A stretch of 64,000 nucleotides of DNA from Bradyrhizobium sp. OK095 (GTDB lineage: Bacteria > Pseudomonadota > Alphaproteobacteria > Rhizobiales > Xanthobacteraceae), in the NCBI RefSeq assembly GCF_900109945.1, contig NZ_FOBX01000003.1, positions 62,001 to 126,000 on the forward strand, in the 5' to 3' direction. Below are positions 25,984 through 35,358 of this stretch, in pieces; within the stretch, counting starts at the first letter, position 1; each line of letters opens with the position of its first letter. The position numbers were made by a program, and so were the translations under genes. The notes beneath the pieces were generated by a model. The model ran no database searches. It had not been told where the DNA came from and saw nothing but the letters and a program-made list of their open reading frames with translations.

Positions 25984-27066
25984 TCATCGCACGGCGTGCA
26001 TCTCCAAAAACGCCTTCACGCCGGTCACGTTGCCGGTATCCGATGGCACGTAGCCGGGCAGGGTGGCGACGGCGGCGCGGAAATCGGCGCTGCGGATGAT
26101 TTCGAGGATGCGCTGCATCGGTGCGGTATCGAGGAATCCGCGTTTGCAGACGAAGAAATAATCCTCGGTGAGGAGGCGGATGAAATCGAGGCCGAAATGC
26201 CGGGCGGCGGCCTCGACGCCAAAGCTAGCATCCGCCATGCCGCTCGCGACATAGGCGGCGACGGCGGCGTGGGTGAACTCGATCTGCTGTGCGCCGTTGA
26301 TGCGGCTCTCGTCGATGCCGTCCGCTGCGAGCAACTGGTTGAACAGAAGACGCGTGCCGGAATCATGGTCGCGATTGACGAAGCGGACCTTTGGCCTGGT
26401 GATGTCGCCGAGCGAGGCGATGCGCAGCGGATTGCCGCGAGCGACCATCAGGCCCATCTCGCGAGTAACAAAATTGATGATGCGGTTCTCGCGCGGATCG
26501 AGCCACTCGCGCGCCGCCTTGATACCCTGGGCCCGCAGCGCGCCGTGCGGCAGATGCAGACCCGAGAGATCGCACGCGCCTTGCGCCAGCGACACCAGCG
26601 AATTCTGGTTGCTGACATAACGCAAATCGACGCCGATGCCGGGCTCACGGTCGAGGAATTCGCGCAGCTTTGCCACCGCAAAGCCGTGGCTCGCATGCAC
26701 CCTGATCACGGACGGGCGCTGTTCGAGGAACGGCTTGATCTCGCTCGCGAGCTCCTGCGCCAGGTTTTCAAGCTGCGGCCCCAGCCGCGCCTGCATGCGC
26801 TCGCCGGCCCACACCAGCCGCTCGCCGAACGGCGTCAGTTTTGAGCCCCTGCCGCGCTGGGTCTCGACCAATGGCGTGCCGAAGAATTCCGTCCATTGCT
26901 CGATCAGATTCCAGACGTGGCGATAGGAGAGATGCGCATCGCTCGCCGCGCTGGTGATCTTTCCGGTCTTCCGGATTTCGTTGAGGATACCGATCATGAT
27001 GATGGCGGTGCGCGGGCTGCCCTCGTGGCGAAACCGCCAGACGGCCTCGATCTCGATCTGAAGCAT
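25984..27066 (-). CDS. ModE-like HTH fused to a periplasmic-binding-like domain
   Basis: 360 aa. Residues about 20-100 form a ModE-type winged helix (GILNEIRKTGKITSAASDAHLSYRHVWNLI and the wing GRGSKLTPFGERLV). Residues about 115-345 form a PBP-like ligand domain (IRVHASHGFAV, DLSGLHLP, VRFVNRDHDSGTRLL, SFGVEAAARHFGLDF), the LysR-substrate/molybdate-binding-like fold of this regulator class. The likely ligand is an oxyanion or molybdate, which is inference. It is divergent from an ALDH gene, with a perfect palindrome between them. Confidence 0.87.
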   Translation of the reverse strand: MLQIEIEAVWRFRHEGSPRTAIIMIGILNEIRKTGKITSAASDAHLSYRHVWNLIEQWTEFFGTPLVETQRGRGSKLTPFGERLVWAGERMQARLGPQLENLAQELASEIKPFLEQRPSVIRVHASHGFAVAKLREFLDREPGIGVDLRYVSNQNSLVSLAQGACDLSGLHLPHGALRAQGIKAAREWLDPRENRIINFVTREMGLMVARGNPLRIASLGDITRPKVRFVNRDHDSGTRLLFNQLLAADGIDESRINGAQQIEFTHAAVAAYVASGMADASFGVEAAARHFGLDFIRLLTEDYFFVCKRGFLDTAPMQRILEIIRSADFRAAVATLPGYVPSDTGNVTGVKAFLEMHAVR

Positions 27067-27150
27067 TCGCTTTCCTTATGAACTTCGCTTCATATATGGG
27101 GCCTTCATTTGTACTCCATATCATATTTACTCGGCGCAATAGAGGCCTAG

Positions 27151-27164
27151 TCTGGTATACCAGA
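27151..27164. promoter_or_regulatory. Perfect palindrome TCTGGTATACCAGA before an ALDH gene
   Basis: A 14-nt perfect palindrome 13 nt before the ALDH ATG and between its divergent regulator. The core TGGTATACCA fits the TGGT-ACCA type of site bound by FadR-subfamily GntR regulators. Its place next to the ribosome site suggests repression of the ALDH gene. No GntR gene is in the window. Confidence 0.55.
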
Positions 27165-27176
27165 TCAGGAGGAAAT

Positions 27177-28664
27177 ATGATGTCTGTTGCATATGACTTT
27201 GCACACTCGCCGGCGACCGAGTTCATGTCCCGGCCGCAGCATCTGCTCATCGACGGCCGTCGCGTCCCCTCGAGTTCCGGACGCACCTTCAACTCCCTCA
27301 ATCCCGCCACCGGGCAAATCATCGCCACCATCGCCGAGGGCAGCGAGGTCGACGTCGAGCTTGCGGTCGCCGCTGCACGCCGGGCGTTCGAAGGCCCGTG
27401 GCGCACGATGCGCGCCTCCGAGCGCGGCCAGATCCTGTTGCGTTGGGCCGACTTGCTGAAGGCCAATGCCGACGAGATCATCGAACTCGAATCGATCGAT
27501 GCCGGCAAGCCGATCTCCGCGACGGCGCGCCAGGATTTTCCCGCCGCCGTCGACACGTTGATCTATTACGCCGGCTGGGCCGACAAGATCATGGGCGACG
27601 TCGTCCCCGTGCGCGACGATGCCCTGACCTACACCGTGCGCGAGCCGGTCGGTGTGGTCGCGGCGATCGTGCCGTGGAATTTCCCGCTGATGATCGGCAT
27701 GTGGAAGCTGGCGCCGGCGCTGGCCTGCGGCTGCACCGTCGTGATGAAGCCGGCCGAGCTGACCTCGCTGTCGGCGCTGCGCATCGCCGAGCTCGCGCTC
27801 GAAGCGGGCCTGCCGGCGGGCGTCTTCAACGTCGTCACCGGACCCGGCCGCGTCGTCGGCGACGCACTGGTCAATCACCCCGATGTCGACAAGGTCACCT
27901 TCACCGGTTCGCCCGGCGTTGGCCGCGGAATCATGAAGGGCGCGGCGCGCAACTTCAAGCGCGTCTCGCTCGAGCTCGGCGGCAAGTCGGCCAACGTCAT
28001 TTTCGACGATTCCGATCTCGAAGCAGCCAGCAAGGCGGCCGGCTCCGGCATCTTCTTCAATGCCGGCCAGGTCTGTTCGGCCGGCTCCCGTGTGCTGGTG
28101 CAGGAGAAGGTCTATGACGAGGTCGTCGAGCGGATCGCGGCGCGCGCGAAGTCGCTTCGGATCGGCGACCCGCTTGATCGCAAGACGGCGCTCGGCCCCG
28201 TCATCTCCGAGAAACAGATGAAGTCGATCCTCGACTATGTCGAGATCGGCCAGAAGGAAGGCGCGACTCTCGTCACCGGCGGCCAGCGGGTCGGCGATCG
28301 CGGCTATTTCATTAGCCCGACCGTGTTCGCCGATGTCGAGCACGAGATGCGGATCTCGCAGGAGGAGATTTTTGGCCCCGTCGTCAGCATCATCAAGTTC
28401 AAGGACGAGGCCGACGCACTCAGGATCGCCAACGGCACCGCCTACAGTCTCGCTGCCGGCGTCTGGAGCCGCGACATCGGCAAGCTGCAGCGCTTCGCCA
28501 AGCGGGCGCGGGCGGGTACGGTCTGGATGAACACCTATGGCTATACCGACGTGCGCCTGCCCTGGGGCGGCGAGCGCGATTCCGGTCTCGGCCGCGAGCA
28601 CGGCACCGCCGCGATCGACAATTTCACCGAGCCGAAGGCGGTGTGGATGAATTTGGCCGTCTGA
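27177..28664 (+). CDS. Aldehyde dehydrogenase family protein
   Basis: 495 aa NAD(P)-dependent ALDH. Catalytic Glu is in LELGGKSANVIF and the nucleophilic Cys in NAGQVCSAGSR; IVPWNFPLM and FTGSPGVGRG bind cofactor; the C-terminus carries LPWGGERDSGLGREHG. The sequence from YYAGWADKIMGDVVPV matches that of the ALDH at the window start, so the two are paralogues of the betaine-aldehyde/phenylacetaldehyde-type group. A textbook AGGAGG sits before the ATG at 27177. A palindromic operator overlaps the promoter-proximal region and a strong terminator follows. Confidence 0.95.
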   Translation: MMSVAYDFAHSPATEFMSRPQHLLIDGRRVPSSSGRTFNSLNPATGQIIATIAEGSEVDVELAVAAARRAFEGPWRTMRASERGQILLRWADLLKANADEIIELESIDAGKPISATARQDFPAAVDTLIYYAGWADKIMGDVVPVRDDALTYTVREPVGVVAAIVPWNFPLMIGMWKLAPALACGCTVVMKPAELTSLSALRIAELALEAGLPAGVFNVVTGPGRVVGDALVNHPDVDKVTFTGSPGVGRGIMKGAARNFKRVSLELGGKSANVIFDDSDLEAASKAAGSGIFFNAGQVCSAGSRVLVQEKVYDEVVERIAARAKSLRIGDPLDRKTALGPVISEKQMKSILDYVEIGQKEGATLVTGGQRVGDRGYFISPTVFADVEHEMRISQEEIFGPVVSIIKFKDEADALRIANGTAYSLAAGVWSRDIGKLQRFAKRARAGTVWMNTYGYTDVRLPWGGERDSGLGREHGTAAIDNFTEPKAVWMNLAV

Positions 28665-28688
28665 TACCTCCCGAGCGGCCAATCCTGG

Positions 28689-28727
28689 AGCCCGCCTGAT
28701 CCGCCCGGTCAGGCGGGCTTCGTTTTT
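28689..28727 (+). terminator. Rho-independent terminator after ALDH
   Basis: Perfect 11-bp stem AGCCCGCCTGA / TCAGGCGGGCT (28689-28699 with 28709-28719) around a 9-nt loop, followed by TCGTTTTTC. This is the clearest intrinsic terminator in the window and ends the ALDH transcript. Confidence 0.88.
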
Positions 28728-28853
28728 CAGAAAGGATAAAATTGTCTGCAATCCGCTCAGGAGCGGCAAACCCTGCGGACAAGAAGGGTGGCGCCTTAAA
28801 CCTCAGCTTTGGAACCGGCGTGCATCTTCACTGCAAAAGGGTGGGGTATCAGC

Positions 28854-29117
28854 ATGTCAGTTCTCAGGGAGATCGTCGCGGCGGTTGCGGGAGTCTACGC
28901 GCTCCTGTTCGTCTGCGACGCATTGTTCGGGGTCGGCGAGGCGCGCTTCGACGATTCCTATTACAGCGCCAGCTTCTATGCGCCGAGGCCGAAGGAATTT
29001 CGTTTCGCCGGCGATACACCGCCCGCGGTTCGCATCAGCGACGCCTTCGCGCAGTTCTCGGCTGGCGAGGCCAAGCCGAACAAGCGCTACTCGTCGCTGA
29101 CGACAATCATCCGTTAA
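28854..29117 (+). CDS. Small single-pass membrane or exported protein
   Basis: 87 aa with an N-terminal hydrophobic helix (VAAVAGVYALLFVCDALFG, about residues 8-26) and a polar remainder containing SYYSASFYAPRPKEF. It may be a membrane anchor or an uncleaved signal. A strong GGGTGGGG ribosome site precedes the ATG. The gene is just after the terminator and ends 4 nt from the convergent hydrolase. No family recognised. Confidence 0.62.
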   Translation: MSVLREIVAAVAGVYALLFVCDALFGVGEARFDDSYYSASFYAPRPKEFRFAGDTPPAVRISDAFAQFSAGEAKPNKRYSSLTTIIR

Positions 29118-29121
29118 CGCC

Positions 29122-30018
29122 TCATTCCCCCTGGATCCATTCCGCGACGCCGCGCCACAGCGTGTCGCGATGCTCGGGGCGGAAGAAGCCGAAATGGCCT
29201 ATTCCCTTGGCGCCGACGTCGGACGGCTTCACCGTCAGCACCTCCGGCTTGATCGCGGTGAATCCACTCACGAGCAGCTCGACCGCGGGGCGCGTTGCCC
29301 AGGGATCGTCGGAGAAGCAGAGCGCGCGCAGCTCGCCCTTGAACTTGGCAAAGTTCTCCAGCGCGGGCAGTTTTGAATCAAAGAGATAGCGCGGGCTGGA
29401 GACCCAGTCGGCCCATTGCAGGAAAACGCCCTGGGGCAGATCCTCGCCGATGCCGGCCCAGCCCGGCGCATAGCCGAGTGCGTGGACCAGCGGCACGCCG
29501 ACAAAGTTCATGAAGGCGAAGACGCGATATTTTTCCGGCGCGGTCATCAGCCGCCAGGTCGCAGCCTGCGCGGCCACGAACGCGGCGCGCGCGATGTCGG
29601 TGTTGTTGTCGATCAGCCCAAGCGCCTGGCCACCGAAGGAGTGGCCGACATAGGCAAGGGGCAGGGTGGTGTAGCGCTCGCGCATCCAGCGCACCGCGGC
29701 GGTGACATCCTGCGCGGCCCAGTCCGACATCGAGGCCTTGAAGCCGACCAGCGATTTCGGCTGGTTGTAGCCGACCATCGCCGGCAGCCGGGAGTCGCCG
29801 ATGCCGCGATAGTCGTAGGTCATGACCGCGCAGCCGCGATGGGCGAGATAGGAGGCAAAGCCGCGATAGATTTTCCGCGGCACGGCGGTGGCCGAATTGA
29901 TCAGCACCGCATGGCGCTTGGTGCCGCGCGGCAGGAACAGGGTGCCGGTCAGCACATACCCGTCGGTTGCTGCGAAGGTGATCTCGTCGATGAAAACGTC
30001 GTCGCGCGCCGCGTCCAT
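29122..30018 (-). CDS. Alpha/beta hydrolase
   Basis: 298 aa serine-hydrolase fold protein. The nucleophile elbow is GHSFGG, preceded by TLPLAYV; the oxyanion-side segment YDYRGIGDSR and the late GHFGFF, with its His, complete a plausible triad. It starts with a FAATDGYVLTGTLFLPRG sequence typical of serine aminopeptidase S33-like hydrolases. The ATG at 30018 (MDAARDD) was chosen; the open frame extends 46 codons upstream but without homology-like sequence. Substrate unknown. Confidence 0.87.
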   Translation of the reverse strand: MDAARDDVFIDEITFAATDGYVLTGTLFLPRGTKRHAVLINSATAVPRKIYRGFASYLAHRGCAVMTYDYRGIGDSRLPAMVGYNQPKSLVGFKASMSDWAAQDVTAAVRWMRERYTTLPLAYVGHSFGGQALGLIDNNTDIARAAFVAAQAATWRLMTAPEKYRVFAFMNFVGVPLVHALGYAPGWAGIGEDLPQGVFLQWADWVSSPRYLFDSKLPALENFAKFKGELRALCFSDDPWATRPAVELLVSGFTAIKPEVLTVKPSDVGAKGIGHFGFFRPEHRDTLWRGVAEWIQGE

Positions 30019-30199
30019 GGACAGCCCGTGCCCTACCAGTTTCCTCGCCAGCCCCCAGCAAATGCGAATTCGGCTTTGCCCGCAAGGGTTTGCAGTGCGA
30101 AATGGATTTACAACTGGCGGCCGGGGATTAGCCTGTGTATAAGGCGGCCCTCGCAACCCACAGATCAGGTTGTGCTTTTTGCTTCACGGAGAGATTGCG

Positions 30200-31588
30200 A
30201 TGTCCGAGCGGTGGACGCCCGAGTCCTGGCGCAGCAAGCCGGTGCTACAGGTGCCCGACTATCCCGATGCCAAGGCCCTGGCCGACGTCGAGGCGCAGCT
30301 TGCGACCTTTCCGCCGCTGGTGTTCGCGGGCGAGGCGCGCAACCTGAAGAAGTCGTTGGCCCGCGTTGCGACCGGTCAGGCCTTCCTGCTCCAGGGCGGC
30401 GACTGCGCCGAGAGCTTTGCCGAGCACGGCGCCAACAACATCCGCGACTTCTTCCGCGTGCTGCTCCAGATGGCGGTGGTGCTGACCTATGCCGGCGCCG
30501 TCCCGGTGGTGAAGGTCGGCCGTATAGCCGGGCAATTTGCGAAGCCCCGGTCTTCGCCGACCGAGAAGATTGATGGCGTCGAGCTGCCGAGCTATCGCGG
30601 CGACATCGTCAATGACATTGCCTTCACCAAGGAAGCGCGCGTGCCGGATCCGCAGCGCCAGCTGATGGCCTATCGCCAGTCGGCCGCGACGCTGAATCTC
30701 TTGCGCGCCTTCGCCACCGGCGGCTTTGCCAATCTCGGCAGCGTGCATCAATGGATGCTCGGCTTTCTGAAGGACTCGCCGCAGTCCCGCCGCTACAAGG
30801 AATTGGCCGACCGCATCTCGGACGCGCTCAACTTCATGCAGGCCTGCGGCCTCGATCTCGAGAGCCATCCGGAGCTGCGCGCCACCGATTTCTACACCAG
30901 CCACGAGGCGCTGCTGCTCGGCTACGAGCAGGCCATGACCCGCGTCGATTCCACCACCGGCGACTGGTACGCGACTTCGGGCCATATGATCTGGATCGGC
31001 GATCGCACCCGGCAGCTCGATCACGGCCATATCGAATATTTCCGTGGCATCAAGAACCCGATCGGCCTGAAGTGCGGCCCATCGCTCAAGCCCGACGAGC
31101 TGTTGAAGCTGATCGACGTGCTCAACCCCGACAACGAGCCGGGCCGGCTGACGCTGATCAACCGTTTCGGCTCCGACAAGGTCGCCGACCATCTGCCGGG
31201 ACTGATCCGCGCCGTGAAACGCGAGGGCAAAGTGGTGGTCTGGTCATGCGATCCCATGCACGGCAACACCATCACCTCGACGTCGGGCTACAAGACGCGC
31301 CCGTTCGACCGCGTGCTGTCCGAGGTGAAGTCGTTCTTCACGATCCATGCGGCGGAAGGCACCCATGCCGGCGGCGTGCATCTGGAGATGACCGGTCAGG
31401 ACGTCACCGAATGTATCGGCGGTGCCCGCGCGATCACCGACGAGGACCTCAACGACCGCTACCACACGGTCTGCGATCCCCGTCTCAACGCCGAGCAATC
31501 CATCGACATGGCTTTCCTGATCGCCGAGCTGCTCAAGCAGGAGCGCGCCGGCAAGGTCAGGCCGATGCCAGCCGCAGCGGGGCTCTAG
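30200..31588 (+). CDS. Class II 3-deoxy-7-phosphoheptulonate synthase
   Basis: Condenses phosphoenolpyruvate with erythrose 4-phosphate as the first step of the shikimate pathway. The 462 aa protein has the class II (plant-type) pattern: [12 protein letters not shown] with a metal-ligand Cys, [16 protein letters not shown]-like [13 protein letters not shown], and the later [16 protein letters not shown] and [14 protein letters not shown]. The start [14 protein letters not shown] is typical and is preceded by GGAGAG; an ATG at 30170 is less likely. dgkA follows after 4 nt, so the two share a transcript. Confidence 0.97.
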   Translation: MSERWTPESWRSKPVLQVPDYPDAKALADVEAQLATFPPLVFAGEARNLKKSLARVATGQAFLLQGGDCAESFAEHGANNIRDFFRVLLQMAVVLTYAGAVPVVKVGRIAGQFAKPRSSPTEKIDGVELPSYRGDIVNDIAFTKEARVPDPQRQLMAYRQSAATLNLLRAFATGGFANLGSVHQWMLGFLKDSPQSRRYKELADRISDALNFMQACGLDLESHPELRATDFYTSHEALLLGYEQAMTRVDSTTGDWYATSGHMIWIGDRTRQLDHGHIEYFRGIKNPIGLKCGPSLKPDELLKLIDVLNPDNEPGRLTLINRFGSDKVADHLPGLIRAVKREGKVVVWSCDPMHGNTITSTSGYKTRPFDRVLSEVKSFFTIHAAEGTHAGGVHLEMTGQDVTECIGGARAITDEDLNDRYHTVCDPRLNAEQSIDMAFLIAELLKQERAGKVRPMPAAAGL

Positions 31589-31592
31589 GACC

Positions 31593-31946
31593 TTGCTGCG
31601 GATCTGGAAGGCTACGATCAATTCGCGCAACGGACTGGCCTTTGCGTTCCGCTCGGAGCAGGCTGTCCGCGAGGAGATCGTCGCGCTGCTCGTGTCGCTG
31701 CCGCTCGCCTGGTTGGTCGGCTCGACCGCGACCCGCGCGGTCGAGCTGGTTTGCGCGGTCGCCTTCGTGCTGGTGGTCGAGTTGCTCAACACCGCTATCG
31801 AGAAGCTTGCCGACCGCCTGACCTTGGATCGCGACAAGCAGATCGGGCGGGTCAAGGACATGGGCTCGGCCGCCGTCGGCGTTGCACTGCTGATGGCCGG
31901 GGCATTCTGGATTTTGGCGATCGTCGAGCGACTGGGTTTCATCTAA
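31593..31946 (+). CDS. dgkA: Diacylglycerol kinase
   Basis: 117 aa integral membrane kinase that returns diacylglycerol to phosphatidic acid. Three transmembrane helices are visible, with the conserved NGLAFAFRSEQAVREE N-terminal amphipathic stretch and the active-site ELLNTAIEKLADR. The start is a TTG at 31593, four bases after the DAHP synthase stop; no ATG is positioned to replace it. A hairpin that overlaps the stop codon may end the transcript. Confidence 0.93.
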   Translation: MLRIWKATINSRNGLAFAFRSEQAVREEIVALLVSLPLAWLVGSTATRAVELVCAVAFVLVVELLNTAIEKLADRLTLDRDKQIGRVKDMGSAAVGVALLMAGAFWILAIVERLGFI

Positions 31947-31965
31947 AGCGCGTATCGCGCTTTAG
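31943..31965. terminator. Hairpin overlapping the dgkA stop
   Basis: Perfect 10-bp stem CTAAAGCGCG / CGCGCTTTAG with a 3-nt loop, containing the dgkA stop codon and followed by ACTTTTGTTT. It could terminate the DAHP synthase-dgkA transcript. It is the leading part of a repeat block shared with 31976-32024. Confidence 0.6.
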
Positions 31966-31975
31966 ACTTTTGTTT

Positions 31976-32024
31976 GAGCATGATCTTGTCGGAAAACCGC
32001 TTCACACTTTTCCGGATCATGCTC
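31976..32024. repeat. Intergenic inverted repeat GAGCATGATC...GATCATGCTC
   Basis: A 49-nt imperfect palindrome with outer arms GAGCATGATC and GATCATGCTC and inner GGAAAA/TTTTCC arms, lying between dgkA and nadE. I recall the same sequence type as a dispersed repeat in Bradyrhizobium and Rhodopseudomonas genomes. Confidence 0.82.
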
Positions 32025-32051
32025 TAGCCGGATGACCGGAGTGGGGCGGCC

Positions 32052-33809
32052 ATGACCGAACGTCTCAACGCATTCGCGGTCACGCTCGCCCAGCTCAATC
32101 CGACCATGGGCGACATCGACGGCAATGCTGCCAAGGCACGCTCGGCGCGCGCGCGCGCTGTCGCGGACGGCGCCGATCTCGTGTTGTTTCCGGAATTGTT
32201 CATCACCGGCTACCCGCCGGAAGATCTGGTGCAGAAGCCGGCCTTCCAGGCGGCCTGTCGCGCCGCGATTGAAACGCTCGCGCGCGAGACCGCCGATGGC
32301 GGCCCGGCGATGCTGGTCGGCACGCCCTGGGTCGAGGACGGCAGGCTCTACAATGCCTGCGCGCTGCTCGACGGCGGCCGCATCGCCGGCCTGCGCTTCA
32401 AATGCAATCTGCCGAATTACGGCGTGTTCGACGAGAAGCGGCTGTTTTCGCGTGGGCCTGCGGCCGGCCCCGTGACCGTGCGCGGCGTGCGCATCGGCGT
32501 GCCGATCTGCGAGGACATCTGGCTGGAAGAGTCAGAGGATTACGAGAACGTGGTCGAGACGCTGGCCGAGACCGGCGCCGAGATCATCCTGGTGCCGAAC
32601 GGCTCGCCTTACGCCCGCGACAAGAACGACGTGCGCCTGTCGGTCGCGGTCGCGCGTGTCACCGAGAGCGGGCTGCCGCTGGTCTATCTCAACCAGGTTT
32701 GCGGCCAGGACGAGCTGGTGTTCGACGGCGCTTCCTTCGCTTTGAACGGAGATCTCTCGCTCGCGGCGCAATTGCCGGCGTTCGAAGAGAGCGTCACCAC
32801 GCTGCGCTTCACCAGAAACGGCGACGACTGGCGCTGCGCGGGGCCGATCGCCACGCTGCCCGAGGGGGACAAGGCCGACTACGCGGCCTGCGTGCTGGGC
32901 CTGCGCGACTATGTCGCCAAGAACGGTTTTCCCGGCGTGCTGCTCGGCATTTCCGGCGGCATCGATTCCGCGCTGTGTGCTGCGATCGCGGTCGACGCGC
33001 TCGGCGCCGATCAGGTGCATGGTGTGATGCTGCCCTTTCGTTACACCGCACCCCACTCGATCGCCGACGCCGGCGAGCTCGCCGGCCATCTCGGCCTCCG
33101 CTACGAGGTGCTGCCGATCGCGGAAGCCGTGACCGGCTTCGAGACCATCCTCGAAGGCATCTTCAAGAATTTGCCATCCGACATCACCGAGGAAAACCTC
33201 CAGGCCCGCACCCGCGGCACGCTGCTGATGGCGATCTCCAACAAGACCGGCTTGATGGTGGTGACGACAGGCAACAAGTCGGAAATGTCGGTCGGCTACG
33301 CCACGCTCTATGGCGACATGAACGGTGGCTTCAACCCGATCAAGGACATCTACAAGACGCAGGTGTTTCGGCTGGCGGCGCTGCGCAACATCTGGAAGCC
33401 CGATGGCGCCCTGGGTCCGGCCGGCGAGGTCATTCCGCCCGATATCATCACGCGCCCGCCGACCGCGGAATTGCGCGAAAACCAGACCGATCAGGATTCG
33501 CTGCCACCCTACGAGGTGCTCGATGCCATCCTCGCGCGGCTAGTCGAACGCGAAGAGCCGCTCGATAAAATCATCGCCGCCGGCTTCGACCGCGAGACGG
33601 TCACGCGCATCGACCATCTGCTCAACGTCGCCGAATACAAGCGCCGCCAGGCCGCGCCCGGCGTGAAGGTGACACCCAGGAATTTCGGCCGCGACCGCCG
33701 TTATCCCATCACCAATCGCTTTCGCGATAAAGGCGAGCCGTTGCCGGCGTACGACGAGACGCTGGTGTCGCGCGGCAGCCGCGCCTCGATCGACGCGTTT
33801 GAGGGGTAG
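32052..33809 (+). CDS. nadE: Glutamine-dependent NAD+ synthetase
   Basis: 585 aa two-domain enzyme that amidates nicotinic acid adenine dinucleotide to NAD+. The N-terminal nitrilase-type glutaminase has its Glu in FPELFITGY, Lys in FKCNLPNYG and Cys in VPICEDIW. The C-terminal synthetase domain has the ATP pyrophosphatase loop LGISGGIDSALC and the TTGNKSEMSVGYATLYGD stretch. Length and layout are normal. It is preceded by the repeat block at 31943-32024 and followed by another at 33870-34028, so it is probably transcribed alone. Confidence 0.97.
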   Translation: MTERLNAFAVTLAQLNPTMGDIDGNAAKARSARARAVADGADLVLFPELFITGYPPEDLVQKPAFQAACRAAIETLARETADGGPAMLVGTPWVEDGRLYNACALLDGGRIAGLRFKCNLPNYGVFDEKRLFSRGPAAGPVTVRGVRIGVPICEDIWLEESEDYENVVETLAETGAEIILVPNGSPYARDKNDVRLSVAVARVTESGLPLVYLNQVCGQDELVFDGASFALNGDLSLAAQLPAFEESVTTLRFTRNGDDWRCAGPIATLPEGDKADYAACVLGLRDYVAKNGFPGVLLGISGGIDSALCAAIAVDALGADQVHGVMLPFRYTAPHSIADAGELAGHLGLRYEVLPIAEAVTGFETILEGIFKNLPSDITEENLQARTRGTLLMAISNKTGLMVVTTGNKSEMSVGYATLYGDMNGGFNPIKDIYKTQVFRLAALRNIWKPDGALGPAGEVIPPDIITRPPTAELRENQTDQDSLPPYEVLDAILARLVEREEPLDKIIAAGFDRETVTRIDHLLNVAEYKRRQAAPGVKVTPRNFGRDRRYPITNRFRDKGEPLPAYDETLVSRGSRASIDAFEG

Positions 33810-33869
33810 GGCAGGCTGGCTTTTGCGATTGCCTCTCCCGTATCCGCGAGCGAGATGGGCGTTATTGTG

Positions 33870-34028
33870 CCCTCGCCCCTTGCGGGAGAGGGCAGCTCCG
33901 CCGTCGAAGCGAACTCAGTAGGGTGAGGGGTTCTATCCGCGTACTCTCATGTACACGTGTGAGCGCGGATAGAACCCCTCATCCGGCGCTTCGCGCCACC
34001 TTCTCCCGCAAGGGGAGAAGGGAGAGGA
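33870..34028. repeat. Composite intergenic repeat after nadE
   Basis: A long inverted structure. The centre is a perfect 18-bp inverted repeat (33924-33941 with 33964-33981, arms TGAGGGGTTCTATCCGCG and its complement) around a 22-nt spacer. Outside it, CCCTCGCCCCTTGCGGGAGAGGG on the left matches CCTTCTCCCGCAAGGGGAGAAGG on the right in inverted sense, and a small GGCGCTTCGCGCC hairpin sits within. It separates two convergent genes and may act as a bidirectional terminator. Confidence 0.8.
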
Positions 34029-34046
34029 GCGACCTGCCGCTACGAC

Positions 34047-35219
34047 TTACTTCTGCTGCTGCGGCAGGAAGCTCGGTCCGACTGAGCGGATCGGCTTGTT
34101 CTCCGACCCGGTCGTGGTGCTCGTATCCGCAGGCGGCGCCGCAGCCGGTGCGCTCGCCGTCGTCGGCGCGGGAGTTGCGCCCTTCTTGGCATTCGCAGGC
34201 GTGCCCTTGGTGAGCTGCCGCTGCTGCATCTTCTTGGCGCTCTCCTCGGTGACAATGATGTCACCCTGCTGCTCAGCCGCAGCCTTGTCGTCGGCCGATT
34301 TCAGCGCGTCGGCCCAGGTCTGGCCCGCGGCCTTGCACGAGCAGGACGGGTTGAACTCGCTGCGGAATTTGAACGCGGTCGGCAGCGCCGTGTAGGGCTG
34401 ACCGCTGACCGAGACCGCGGAGTTCATGTCCTCGCCGGGATTGCGATGGGTGTAGAGCACGGCTTCCGCGGCGGGGCAAAGCGCCTTGCAGGTCTTCTCG
34501 TCGTCGGGGAAGCGCGCCGGCACGGTCGCAAACGAGACCGGGAAATAGGCGCCGTCGCAGGTGCGCACGCACACGGTACGGTAGGTGCCGGACTGCGGCC
34601 CGAGATCGGAGGGCGCACCTTGCGGATTGTTCGAATTGTTGCCGCCGAACAGATTGCCCAGGAAGTTACCGCCGCCCTGCGATTGCGCGGCGTTGGCATA
34701 TTGCGGGCCGCAATTGTTCTGCGCCAGCGCCGCCAGCACGGAGCGGCGCTGGTTGTCGCGCTCCGGGCTGAAGCCGCCGCCGCCGCGCAGGCGTTCGAGA
34801 TTGCCGGTGATCTGGTCCAGATTGGCGCGCATCTGCTGGATCTGGGTGTTGACCGGACCGCATTGCGCCGACTGGCCGCTGAACAGCGAGAAGAAGCCGG
34901 AGGAATCGCAACCCATGCGCTTGGCCTGCATGGTGACGCGGTCGAGCTCGGACTGCTGCTTGGCCTGGGAATCCTGGAAGCGACGGATCTGGTCTTCGCG
35001 CGCGGGGTCACCACCGCCGCCGCCACGATCGAGCCCGGCGAGCTGGCCTTCCAGCCGCACGCACATCGGATTAGGTCCAAGCCCGTTCTGGCCGGGCTGG
35101 GGTGGCGGGCCGGGCGGGCCGGCCTGCGCGAGAGCGCTGTTGGCGAGCATGACGGTGCTCAGGAGCACGGTGCAGGCAAGGATCGAGCGGGCACGGGAGA
35201 GAGACAAAAATTCAGGCAT
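34047..35219 (-). CDS. DUF2865 exported protein
   Basis: 390 aa with a Sec signal peptide (ILACTVLLSTVMLANSALAQAG; cleavage likely after ALA). The mature part has a helical low-complexity stretch (LDRVTMQAKRMGCDSSGFFSLFSG, Gly-rich segments) and a DUF2865-like core of Cys-containing strands (YRTVCVRTCDGAYFPVSF, CKALCPAAEAVLY, NPSCSCKAAGQTW), then an Ala/Pro/Thr tail. Function unknown; envelope location is clear. The ATG at 35219 was chosen; ATGs at 35228 and 35306 add residues before the hydrophobic segment. Confidence 0.8.
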   Translation of the reverse strand: MPEFLSLSRARSILACTVLLSTVMLANSALAQAGPPGPPPQPGQNGLGPNPMCVRLEGQLAGLDRGGGGGDPAREDQIRRFQDSQAKQQSELDRVTMQAKRMGCDSSGFFSLFSGQSAQCGPVNTQIQQMRANLDQITGNLERLRGGGGFSPERDNQRRSVLAALAQNNCGPQYANAAQSQGGGNFLGNLFGGNNSNNPQGAPSDLGPQSGTYRTVCVRTCDGAYFPVSFATVPARFPDDEKTCKALCPAAEAVLYTHRNPGEDMNSAVSVSGQPYTALPTAFKFRSEFNPSCSCKAAGQTWADALKSADDKAAAEQQGDIIVTEESAKKMQQRQLTKGTPANAKKGATPAPTTASAPAAAPPADTSTTTGSENKPIRSVGPSFLPQQQK

Positions 35220-35358
35220 ATCCGCCATTCTAGCGAGGTCACGGCCCAGCGTGATTTGGGGGGCCGAAGCGTGCCCTCCAATAGCCGCTTCCTGCGGCAT
35301 CGTCACGTCGTTTCAGGGGCCGAAAACTGCTCCTAAGGTCCGCCAGCTCCGAGCGAAT

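Noticed and set aside
27165..28769. 534-codon open frame antisense to an ALDH
   Set aside because: No domain pattern, low-complexity composition, and it mirrors the real ALDH frame.
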